Below are positions 24,371 to 30,971 of a stretch of 34,217 bases of DNA, one piece after another. The notes beneath the pieces were generated by a model. The model searched no databases and was not told where the DNA came from. It saw nothing but the letters and a program-made list of their open reading frames with translations. The translations under genes and the position numbers were made by a program. Where the stretch lies: contig DAIOTP010000021.1 of NCBI GenBank assembly GCA_036751905.1, forward strand, positions 1 to 34,217, in the 5' to 3' direction. This stretch comes from T3Sed10-241 sp036751905 (GTDB lineage: Bacteria > Bacteroidota > Bacteroidia > Flavobacteriales_D > Cryomorphaceae). Numbering within the stretch: the first letter of the stretch is position 1; the number at the start of each line of letters is the position of its first letter.

Positions 24371-26629
24371 TTATCGCTTCAGCCTGTAGCGCACCCCCGC
24401 ATACAGTTCTCTGCCCCGCGTAGGCCCCCACACAAAAGCCGTGTCGAAATAGGGGCCAAAGGGCTCTTCCCAGCCGAGTATGGGCTGCAGCTGTCTGAAA
24501 TCGAAGAGGTTTTCACATCCTCCGTAGAACTCAAAAGCTCCTTGAAACCAGGTGAACTGCAGGTTTACCACCGTGTATCGCTCGGAATAGTCAGGGCGCT
24601 GAAACTCCTCCGGGTTGAGCCTTGTTGAGGGCAAGCGCTGCCGGCCGTACCAATGCACGTTGGCATCGCACTGAAACTTGTCGTTCAAAGGGCGGTAGTG
24701 CAAGGCCGTGAGCACTTTGTGGCGGGCATTGAAGGGAAGCTGCTGCTTCAGCCCATCCTCCTTGCGAAACACGTCGAGGTAGTTGTAACCCACTTTGGCC
24801 TCATAACGCTTGTCCCAGCGCACAAGCACTTCGGTTTGAAAGCCATTGGCGGCCGAGTGCCCTCCAAAATTGGCAATGAGGGCCTCCCGCGGATTGCTGT
24901 CGTAATCGGGAAATACCTGGTTGCTGAAGCGGGTGTGGTAATAATCAGCGCTAATGAAGCCGGAAATTTGGTCGAGGGTATAATTGCGCGTGTAGTTGAC
25001 GCCGTAATTGGCCGCCCTTTCGGGCCGTAGTGCTTCCGCAAAAATCACGTTGCGCGAACTGGCGAGGATGCCAATGTTTTCGCTGAAGAGGTTCACCGTG
25101 CGCCAGCCGGTTCCGGCACTGGCCCGGATGGTGCTCTGTGCGTCGAGGTCGTACTTGAGCAGGGTGCGGGGCGTGAGGGTGGTACCAAATTCATTGTAGT
25201 GATCGGCGCGGAGGCCTGCCACCCAGGTGAGTTTTGCGTTGAGCAGCTGCATGGTGTTTTCAAAGCAGGCCCCGGGAAGGTACTCCACCCTGTGGTAGCG
25301 CCCGGCATAAGTGCGGTCGAGGACGGCCTCTTCGATGCCAATGTCTTCGCGCAGGTTGAGGTAGCGGTAGCTGAGGCCCGTCTTGAAGGTATGCACTTTG
25401 CCATAGTCGTGCTCGTACTGCACATTGGCGTAGGCATTGGTTTGCAGCGCTTCATAGCGCACCGTGCCAAACCACGACTGCTGCTCCTGCCTGAATGAGG
25501 AGGCGAGCAGGGCCAGCCTCGACCTGCTGTTGAAGCGGTAGGCCGTTTTGGTATAGACTTCGGGCTGTGCGATGCGCACCTGCTGCCCATAAACTTCATC
25601 GCCACCGGCATCGCGGGCGGGGCGGTAGCTGAGCTGCCCCCCTACCCTTTCCTCGTGCATGTAGCGCAGGCCTACGGTGCTGCTCCAGCCCCAATCGGCT
25701 TCCTTGCCGTACTGCCATTTGTTGCTGATGAGGTATCGGGTAAGCAGCGGCAAGTCCATAAAGCCATCGTCGTCGCGGTCTATGCGGTTGGCCGGTTGCA
25801 CCACATGCAGGGCGGTGAGGTTGTTCCACTTGCCTTGGCCATAAGCAGCGTTGGCATTGAAGTGCTTTTCGCCAAAATTGTTGATGTAAGCGTTGAGCAT
25901 AAGGCGGTCGGGATCGCTGCCCGACTTGGTTTCGACATTGATTTGTCCGCTGATGCTCTCAAAACCCTGGAGCACGCTGTTGGCGCCTTTGGCCACGAAG
26001 ATGTTTTGCACCAAGGTGCCCGGCACACTGCTGATGCCGTAGGTATAGGTGAGGCCCTGAATCATGGGCAAGCCGTCGATCAGCACCTGGTTGTACACGC
26101 CCGAGAGGCCCAGGATGCGGAGTTCCCGGGCATTGGTCACCACATTGGTGACCTGTGGTTGCACGGTGCTCTGGGTTTCGAAGCAGCCGGCGAGGTCGCA
26201 ACAGGCTGCCTTCTTGAGCTCTTCGGAGGTAATGTTCTCCGTTTTGATGGCGGTGGCATTCGAGATGCGCACGCCTTCGCGGGTGCCCTGTATCACCACT
26301 TCCGTAAAATTGTCAGCCGCCTTAAGCCTGAACTCGGTGAAGGTTTGGCCCTGCCACAGGAGGGTATCGGCCTGGTAGCCCACATAGCTGGCCACCAAAA
26401 GAAGGTTTTCAGCGCTGTTACCCGCAGATTCATTCATTGTGGGCAAAGGCAACTCGAAAGCACCACGCCCATCGGTCACAGTGCCCTGGGTGGTACCCGA
26501 CCAATACACGTTGGCGCCGATAAGCGCTGTGCCGGAGGCATCACTCACTTTTCCCAAGACCTTTTGGCCCACCACGGCTGCCGGAGGCAGTATGAGCAGA
26601 ACGCACAGGTATGTGCATCGCATTTTCAT
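24371..26629 (-). CDS. TonB-dependent outer-membrane receptor, probable metal-related type
   Basis: This is a 752-residue receptor. The signal peptide (about 1-21, ending AAVVGQ) is followed by a carboxypeptidase-regulatory-like beta domain (about 24-105, VLGKVSDASGTALIGANVYW). A plug domain follows (about 112-235, LRILGLSGVYNQVLIDGLPM and GQINVETKSG), and then a 22-strand-type barrel to the C-terminus GVRYRLKR. The plug begins with an unusual cysteine cluster, KKAACCDLAGCFET (Cys143, Cys144, Cys149), which I associate with Bacteroidota receptors encoded beside HMA-domain proteins. Copper or another soft metal is a plausible cargo (inference). I chose ATG at 26629 over an upstream in-frame TTG at 26638. 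The HMA-like gene lies 20 bases upstream in the same operon. The DNA here looks GC-richer than the lipoprotein region to its right, which may mean a different history. Confidence 0.88.
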   Translation of the reverse strand: MKMRCTYLCVLLILPPAAVVGQKVLGKVSDASGTALIGANVYWSGTTQGTVTDGRGAFELPLPTMNESAGNSAENLLLVASYVGYQADTLLWQGQTFTEFRLKAADNFTEVVIQGTREGVRISNATAIKTENITSEELKKAACCDLAGCFETQSTVQPQVTNVVTNARELRILGLSGVYNQVLIDGLPMIQGLTYTYGISSVPGTLVQNIFVAKGANSVLQGFESISGQINVETKSGSDPDRLMLNAYINNFGEKHFNANAAYGQGKWNNLTALHVVQPANRIDRDDDGFMDLPLLTRYLISNKWQYGKEADWGWSSTVGLRYMHEERVGGQLSYRPARDAGGDEVYGQQVRIAQPEVYTKTAYRFNSRSRLALLASSFRQEQQSWFGTVRYEALQTNAYANVQYEHDYGKVHTFKTGLSYRYLNLREDIGIEEAVLDRTYAGRYHRVEYLPGACFENTMQLLNAKLTWVAGLRADHYNEFGTTLTPRTLLKYDLDAQSTIRASAGTGWRTVNLFSENIGILASSRNVIFAEALRPERAANYGVNYTRNYTLDQISGFISADYYHTRFSNQVFPDYDSNPREALIANFGGHSAANGFQTEVLVRWDKRYEAKVGYNYLDVFRKEDGLKQQLPFNARHKVLTALHYRPLNDKFQCDANVHWYGRQRLPSTRLNPEEFQRPDYSERYTVVNLQFTWFQGAFEFYGGCENLFDFRQLQPILGWEEPFGPYFDTAFVWGPTRGRELYAGVRYRLKR

Positions 26630-26649
26630 GAAATTCAAATAATGCCTAT

Positions 26650-26991
26650 TTACTTCTTGACCTTGTAGGGCCGCTCCTCGGGATTGTCGCAGGCGCCGGT
26701 GTCCTCGATGGCTTCATGGATGCGCTTTTCCTCAGCGATGACAGGATTGTAAGTGATGGCCATGGTGGAAGTAGGGCCTTCCTTCAATGTTTCGCAGCTG
26801 CTCACACCTTTGAGGGCTTCCACATTGGCGGTGATCATCTTCAAGTCCATAGTGCAGGTGATGCCCTTTACCTTGAGCTCGATGCGCTTGGTGGGTACTT
26901 CGGCAGCCACTTGCGCCAGCGATTTTTCCGGAAGGGAAATGAATAAAAACAGGAGCATAAGGCCTGCAATGCAATGTTGTAAAGTTGACAT
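26650..26991 (-). CDS. Secreted HMA-like (heavy-metal-associated) domain protein with degenerate metal site
   Basis: The product has 113 residues: a signal peptide (about 1-27, ending EKSLAQ), then a single ferredoxin-like HMA fold (about 35-101). The usual metal-binding loop GMTCxxC is here GITCTMD (43-49), so Cys46 is kept and the second Cys is replaced by Asp49. Other HMA features remain (VEALKGVSSCE and AITYNPVIAEEKRIHEAIEDTGA). Extra cysteines at 66 and 101 might complete a different site. Family members bind Cu(I), Zn or Hg and pass the metal by protein contact; this one would act in the periplasm or at the surface. It lies between a Cys-rich secreted protein gene and a TonB receptor gene, 20 bases before the latter. 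Metal binding with the changed motif is not assured. Confidence 0.8.
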   Translation of the reverse strand: MSTLQHCIAGLMLLFLFISLPEKSLAQVAAEVPTKRIELKVKGITCTMDLKMITANVEALKGVSSCETLKEGPTSTMAITYNPVIAEEKRIHEAIEDTGACDNPEERPYKVKK

Positions 26992-27002
26992 GGTAAAAAG
27001 AT

Positions 27003-27074
27003 TTGGTTTGACTCAATAGAAAATGGACGTGCCGCCCGGATATGAGGCATGCACGGAGGTTTGGGTCAAACCAA
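27003..27074. repeat. 10-bp inverted repeat between the Cys-rich and HMA-like genes
   Basis: TTGGTTTGAC (27003-27012) and GTCAAACCAA (27065-27074) are exact reverse complements separated by 52 bases. The right arm covers the stop codon of the Cys-rich gene, and the left arm lies 11 bases before the HMA-like start. The transcript could form a long-looped stem here, perhaps affecting mRNA stability or relative expression in the operon. Confidence 0.45.
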
Positions 27075-27404
27075 TTTGGGCGGCTGCCAAAATTCCAGCA
27101 CGACTTCCATGGGAGCTGCACGAAGATGCGTACTTGCTTTCGAAGCAAGCACATCGGGCATTGCCTCCCAGATTAGGGCCGGTGATGGCATGGGCAGGGC
27201 GCATTGTCCGCAGGCTTGCAGGGGGTTGCAAAGGCAGTTGTCCTCGGGGGGTGTTTCTGCATCCCGGGGCATTTCGGTACAGGAGTGCGTGCAGCTAAGC
27301 TCACACGTAGCGCTTGCGACTTTTCCAATGCTTGTACACATCTCGCCTGGTAAGAGGGCAAGTTGCAAAAAGAGCAGGACGAGAATGGAGGCGAGTAGGC
27401 GCAT
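27066..27404 (-). CDS. Small Cys-rich secreted protein, first gene of the metal-related operon
   Basis: The product has 112 residues with a strongly hydrophobic N-terminus (about 1-20, LLASILVLLFLQLALLPG) that is a likely signal peptide. The next ~50 residues hold eight cysteines at 23, 34, 38, 42, 57, 59, 65 and 68, including CELSCTHSC, CLC and CGQC clusters. The remainder lacks cysteine. I do not recognise a named family. The Cys spacing would suit either soft-metal binding or disulfides. It is the promoter-proximal gene of a three-gene set with an HMA-like protein and a TonB receptor, so a role as a metal-binding or metal-sensing accessory is the best guess. The ATG at 27404 lies about 35 bases after an exact -7 element. 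Confidence 0.65.
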   Translation of the reverse strand: MRLLASILVLLFLQLALLPGEMCTSIGKVASATCELSCTHSCTEMPRDAETPPEDNCLCNPLQACGQCALPMPSPALIWEAMPDVLASKASTHLRAAPMEVVLEFWQPPKLV

Positions 27405-27438
27405 GGATAACGAAAGTAAGATGCTTTCGCGAATGCTG

Positions 27439-27446
27439 CAAATGTA
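27439..27446 (-). promoter_or_regulatory. Promoter of the Cys-rich/HMA/TonB-receptor operon
   Basis: On the minus strand this is TACATTTG, an exact TAnnTTTG element. A TTG begins 20 bases upstream of it, a good -33 candidate. The gene start lies about 35 bases downstream. A second, weaker element (TACTTTCG) lies between them at 27409-27416. Confidence 0.5.
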
Positions 27447-27550
27447 GTCAGGAGCTTTATCTCCAATTGTCCCGAAACGCCTTGTATCTTTAAGCCTCTG
27501 CGCGGTGCAAATTCATTTTTTTTGATTCCTGGGGATCGGACAAATGGATG

Positions 27551-27590
27551 TGTAAAACAATGCGCCCCCCGGCAAGGCCGGAGGGCGCAT
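27551..27590 (-). terminator. Rho-independent terminator after the LRR lipoprotein gene
   Basis: ATGCGCCC-c-CCGGC pairs with GCCGG-a-GGGCGCAT around an AAG loop (27560-27590), giving a 13-bp stem with one mismatch. On the minus strand it is followed by TTGTTTTA. It starts 13 bases after the LRR gene stop and probably ends the right-hand operon. Confidence 0.8.
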
Positions 27591-27602
27591 CAATTTGAAA
27601 TC

Positions 27603-28397
27603 TCAAAATATACAACCTTGGAGGCTGATAATTTGATCGGCGTATTGCTCAATGGGAGAGCAATCAACACCCAAATCACGTAAATCGAGAACAGCACCAC
27701 CATCTGTTGACTCCGCTGCTCCAGGGGTGGTATTCAAAAGCGCACCACCTGCCATCAAATCGGCCAATACGGAAATGTCGACAACACCAGTATTGCGCAT
27801 ATTGAGTCGGTAGAGTGAGGTCCAGTTGGCAATAGTTGCCATACCTTCGTTGCCGAAAGCCACACTTCTCAAAATGGCTTCTTGCAGCCCTGTGTTACCA
27901 GCCAATGGGCTGATATCTGTAAGCTGCAAACAAGTGTTGCAATTGAAGTAGATAAGGTTTGTGTACTCTGAAACTGGAGACAAATCGCTCACAGCTGTGT
28001 TGTTCAAGCGAAGTGAAGTTACATTTTGCAGACCGCCTATCGGCGTAAGATCTGTAACCTCCGTAGCACTGAAGCGAATTACTGAAAGATTAGTAGCAGC
28101 TTCCAATCCTGTGAGGTCTTCAATGCTGTTAAGCGGACCACCTGGCAAATCATTGCTCGCATCTATCTCAAGCTCTTCTAAAAGCAGAATGTTTTGCGTA
28201 TTGATCTGATCATTGGCTCCAAGACCCAAGGCGGCTTTTACCTGTGCCTCGAGGTTGGCATCAGGAAAATTAACGGCTGTAGGAGTTGCAGGGCCGCTTG
28301 GAGGCGTATCGTCATCATCGTCAGAACAGCTGGTTAGTGCAAAAGAAAGGAAAAAAATACTGGTCAGAATTGACCAATTCATCATGTTAGTTTTCAT
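27603..28397 (-). CDS. Leucine-rich-repeat surface lipoprotein
   Basis: The product has 264 residues. The signal ends FALTSC with lipidated Cys24, followed by SDDDDD, an acidic tract of the kind linked to surface export of Bacteroidota lipoproteins. Residues about 42-70 (FPDANLEAQVKAALGLGANDQI) form an internalin-like cap. Short LRR units follow (LEELEIDAS, LTGLEAATNLSVIRFS, TDLTPIGGLQNVTSLRLN, SDLSPVSEYTNLIYFN, TDISPLAGNTGLQEAIL) up to a Cys-containing tail ending LQGCIF. LRRs of this kind bind proteins or glycans; no enzyme motif is present. It is the last gene of the minus-strand cluster, after a 169-base gap, and is followed by a strong terminator. I see no exact -7 element upstream, so read-through from the upstream genes is possible. 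Confidence 0.85.
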   Translation of the reverse strand: MKTNMMNWSILTSIFFLSFALTSCSDDDDDTPPSGPATPTAVNFPDANLEAQVKAALGLGANDQINTQNILLLEELEIDASNDLPGGPLNSIEDLTGLEAATNLSVIRFSATEVTDLTPIGGLQNVTSLRLNNTAVSDLSPVSEYTNLIYFNCNTCLQLTDISPLAGNTGLQEAILRSVAFGNEGMATIANWTSLYRLNMRNTGVVDISVLADLMAGGALLNTTPGAAESTDGGAVLDLRDLGVDCSPIEQYADQIISLQGCIF

Positions 28398-28468
28398 TGT
28401 TTTTGAATTTAATTGACAAAAAATCGCTTGGAAAGATTGGGTTTCAAACTTGGGTCAATTTCTTTGCT

Positions 28469-28495
28469 TAACATTCGTAACATTTTTAATATCAG
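28469..28495. repeat. Three imperfect 9-bp tandem units upstream of the LRR gene
   Basis: TAACATTCG, TAACATTTT and TAATATCAG follow each other without gaps. The first two share seven leading bases. They lie 72-98 bases before the LRR start. They could be a regulator site, but the region is AT-rich and the resemblance may be chance. Confidence 0.3.
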
Positions 28496-28566
28496 AACAA
28501 TATTTAAAATCCGCATGAGAAATGGTACAAATGGTTACAAAAGACGACTCTTACAGCACGTGAGAA

Positions 28567-29538
28567 TCATAAGCGATCATAACGGTAAATGATGGGGGCT
28601 AAACTACTACTGCCCTTTTCACTTAAGGTATAAAAGCTGAGACCTACCAAGTCAAACGCTATAGCCTCTCCCTGTGGTTCAGGTAAATAAGGAATTCTTA
28701 TCGGCTCACGCATAAGCGCATCACGTAGACTTTCTCCTTCCTCACGGGTCCATTTCCAGATGCGTTCTTTGGTTTTCATCACAATCGTTTTTCCGTCAGG
28801 TGAAATATCACCGCCGGTAAGCAATGTAACAGGTATGGTTCCGTACAATTCAAAAGTCCGCTCCTCTTGGTGTTCATAAGGATATGCAAGGCGGTAAATT
28901 CGGGCGGGAAAATCGCTTTTGGAAACCACGTAAAGGTCAAGTGACCAAGGGTCTAGGAGCAAGGTCTCTGCATCGCGGGCACCATCGGGATATTTTACCG
29001 GAAAACGGTCGACGTCTTCAGCTTGCACATCCACCCATTGGGCCTCCGGATCGGCCTGATTCACGTCAGGCTCAGGCAAACGATACAGATATACTTCTGA
29101 CCAACGGCGTTGGTTATCACCGATGTCAGCGACATATAAATAGTGTTGATCTTGCTCAGGCCCGGCACCGCAAGCCATATCTTCCCAGTCGCGGTTGCCC
29201 GAACCAAGCACGCGAAAAACGCCTTTATGGTTGCCTTGTTTATCGAATAGAAATAAGCGGTTCATATCACCGCTGTCATTATGGCTCCACAACAGGTTAT
29301 GATCTTGAGCAGACATTGCCAAACCTGAAGCTTCAGCCAACATACCATTTTCTAAAGACCCCAGCGCGCTTTCGTTTGAGAAAACACCGGGAGTTATGGG
29401 CATTGAATTCATGCTGAGTGAATAAACCGCCTCAAAATGACTGGGCTGGTCTATATCTGGATCGCCGGTTTCGTCATCGTTGCTGCACGCAATAAATACA
29501 CAGGTTGCAACGACTGCCGACATTACAAGTTTTTTCAT
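28567..29538 (-). CDS. Beta-propeller-like surface lipoprotein (phytase/esterase-like domain possible)
   Basis: The product has 323 residues. The signal ends VFIAC (Cys18) followed by SNDDE. The body is a series of beta-blade-like segments: LEASGLAM...LLWSHNDSGDMNRLFLFD, NRDWEDMACG, YLYVADIGDNQRRW, GARDAETLLLDP, DLYVVSKSD, LTGGDISPDGKTIVMKT and PQGEAIAFDLVG. The acidic residues in DIGDN, RDAET and EGEA/QGEA-like motifs recall calcium-dependent propellers and the 'phytase-like/esterase-like' domain found in secreted proteins, but I cannot assign a catalytic site with certainty. It follows the beta-helix lipoprotein gene, separated by two hairpins. Its context with a TonB receptor suggests a surface hydrolase or binding protein acting on that receptor's cargo. 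Confidence 0.75.
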   Translation of the reverse strand: MKKLVMSAVVATCVFIACSNDDETGDPDIDQPSHFEAVYSLSMNSMPITPGVFSNESALGSLENGMLAEASGLAMSAQDHNLLWSHNDSGDMNRLFLFDKQGNHKGVFRVLGSGNRDWEDMACGAGPEQDQHYLYVADIGDNQRRWSEVYLYRLPEPDVNQADPEAQWVDVQAEDVDRFPVKYPDGARDAETLLLDPWSLDLYVVSKSDFPARIYRLAYPYEHQEERTFELYGTIPVTLLTGGDISPDGKTIVMKTKERIWKWTREEGESLRDALMREPIRIPYLPEPQGEAIAFDLVGLSFYTLSEKGSSSLAPIIYRYDRL

Positions 29539-29552
29539 CCTAAAATAATAAA

Positions 29553-29577
29553 TCCCAGCCCCATTAGGGGGCTGGGA
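29553..29577 (-). terminator. Hairpin between beta-helix and beta-propeller genes (terminator or attenuator)
   Basis: TCCCAGCCCC pairs with GGGGCTGGGA around ATTAG. Flanking AATAATA/TATTATT can extend the pairing. On the minus strand a T-rich TTTATTATTTT follows, so it can act as an intrinsic terminator. Because the next gene follows 15 bases on with no exact -7 element, partial read-through is likely. Confidence 0.65.
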
Positions 29578-29585
29578 ATATTATT

Positions 29586-29603
29586 ATGGTCTGGGAAGAC
29601 CAT
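29586..29603 (-). other. Short stem-loop just after the beta-helix gene stop
   Basis: ATGGTCT-ggga-AGACCAT is a perfect 7-bp stem with a four-base loop, beginning five bases after the stop codon. With the second hairpin downstream it may protect the 3' end of the receptor/beta-helix mRNA. Confidence 0.5.
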
Positions 29604-29608
29604 TTGAT

Positions 29609-30946
29609 TTAGTACTTGTTACCGCTACCATTGGCAGGGTAAGCACCCATGTCAGCATTTGGCTGCATGATGTTGGGTGCACGGTTGCCAGTAAGGTAAG
29701 TGAAATTCACAGTCACAGGGCTAAAGCTGGTGACCCCTGCTCCCAGCGCGGGCGAACCACTTGCAAGACGCAAGTTATGGTTTTCCATGGTGTTCATTGC
29801 ACGTGGCTGCTCGAGGCCAGCCTCGTAATTGGCCATGCTAAATTGGTCTGGGTCATAGTTCACAAACATAGGATTGTTCTCACCCATGCCACCCATCACA
29901 GTATTGGGCTGTGCTTCTGCTGTAGATGCTCCGTCCGATGGGATAAACTCAGCTACGATTTCCTGGTGTGTACCATAGTACCAGTTCCAGTCGTAGTCGA
30001 TATTTGCAAGGTCAGCATCTTCCACCATACGAATACCGCGCTTGCAATTCACGATGATGTTGTTGTGGGCAAAACCACGTGCACCATTCTCAAAGTTAAT
30101 GTTGGCACCACGGCCAAGACCTGCACGACGGAAACCACTGTTGAGTATGGTATTGTTGTAAACACCAATGTTAGACTGGATGGTACTTGAACCATCATCA
30201 GAAGGTTTAAAAGCATTGGTAGCACAGCCAATGGCTACGTTGTAAGCAATGTTTCCAACGGTACCGCCTTTCACATTGATGACATCGCCACCATCTTCGC
30301 CCATGAATTCGAAAACGTTGCGCATGATATTGAGTTTGCCACCTACTGGACGGTAGAAATCATCTTTAGAGCCATAGAAATAGCAATCTTCAATGACAAC
30401 TTCGGTTTGATCACTCAAGGTCCATAGGCCATAACGGATACTACCAGCACGTGGGGTACCTGGGCCACCTTCACCTCCTACGTACTCCATGCGCACCCAA
30501 CGCAGCAATACCGCTTTGGTCACATCACTGCACTGAATACCTCCCCAAAGACCCGCAAAAATGTTGGCTTCTGTACGCAAGTTTTCAGGCACAGTCAAGA
30601 GGATCGGAGCAGCTTGGGTTCCCTGAGCAATGAAGGCACCATGGTTGGTAATTTCAGGCCCTATAGGACCGCCATCACCTTCGGCAATGATGGTTACGCC
30701 AGGTTCAACGATGATTTCCTCTCCTTCAGGAATAATAAGATCTCCTTTGAGGAAATAGGTTCTTCCCTCGAGAAGGGTTCCCTTCATCGGGCCCACCAAA
30801 TCAGTGGTGGCATCTGTAATTTCAGTAACATCTGAAACTGGGGGTTGGCTCAATTCCGGGCCATCGTCATCAGAACATGCAACAAATCCCAAGCTAAGGG
30901 CTACAATTGCAGTGTTTGTCATTAAAAGGTTGAAAGAAACTTTCAT
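29609..30946 (-). CDS. Right-handed beta-helix surface lipoprotein
   Basis: The product has 445 residues. The signal ends LGFVAC (Cys24), followed by SDDDGPE. After a short linker the chain shows the stacked-coil pattern of a parallel beta-helix: YFLKGDLIIPEGEEIIVEPGVTIIAEG, AAPILLTVPE, LLRWVRMEYVGGEG, VVIEDCYFYGSKDD, LNIMRNVFEFMG, NIAYNVAIG, IGVYNNTILNSGF, FAHNNIIVNCKRG. Such proteins bind or cleave polysaccharides or act as surface scaffolds; I see no clear lyase catalytic set. The C-terminus includes GSPALGAGV and NADMGAYP, a segment common at the end of secreted beta-helix proteins. It lies 25 bases after the TonB receptor gene on the same strand, so the two almost certainly form one transcription unit, as a receptor with its surface lipoprotein. 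Confidence 0.85.
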   Translation of the reverse strand: MKVSFNLLMTNTAIVALSLGFVACSDDDGPELSQPPVSDVTEITDATTDLVGPMKGTLLEGRTYFLKGDLIIPEGEEIIVEPGVTIIAEGDGGPIGPEITNHGAFIAQGTQAAPILLTVPENLRTEANIFAGLWGGIQCSDVTKAVLLRWVRMEYVGGEGGPGTPRAGSIRYGLWTLSDQTEVVIEDCYFYGSKDDFYRPVGGKLNIMRNVFEFMGEDGGDVINVKGGTVGNIAYNVAIGCATNAFKPSDDGSSTIQSNIGVYNNTILNSGFRRAGLGRGANINFENGARGFAHNNIIVNCKRGIRMVEDADLANIDYDWNWYYGTHQEIVAEFIPSDGASTAEAQPNTVMGGMGENNPMFVNYDPDQFSMANYEAGLEQPRAMNTMENHNLRLASGSPALGAGVTSFSPVTVNFTYLTGNRAPNIMQPNADMGAYPANGSGNKY

Positions 30947-30971
30947 TTTATTGTGTTTATGGTGTTAAAAA

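Noticed and set aside
25655..26668. 337-codon plus-strand frame opposite the metal-type TonB receptor
   Set aside because: It is a by-product of the GC-rich receptor gene; its translation is low in recognisable structure, while the receptor frame has all plug and barrel motifs.
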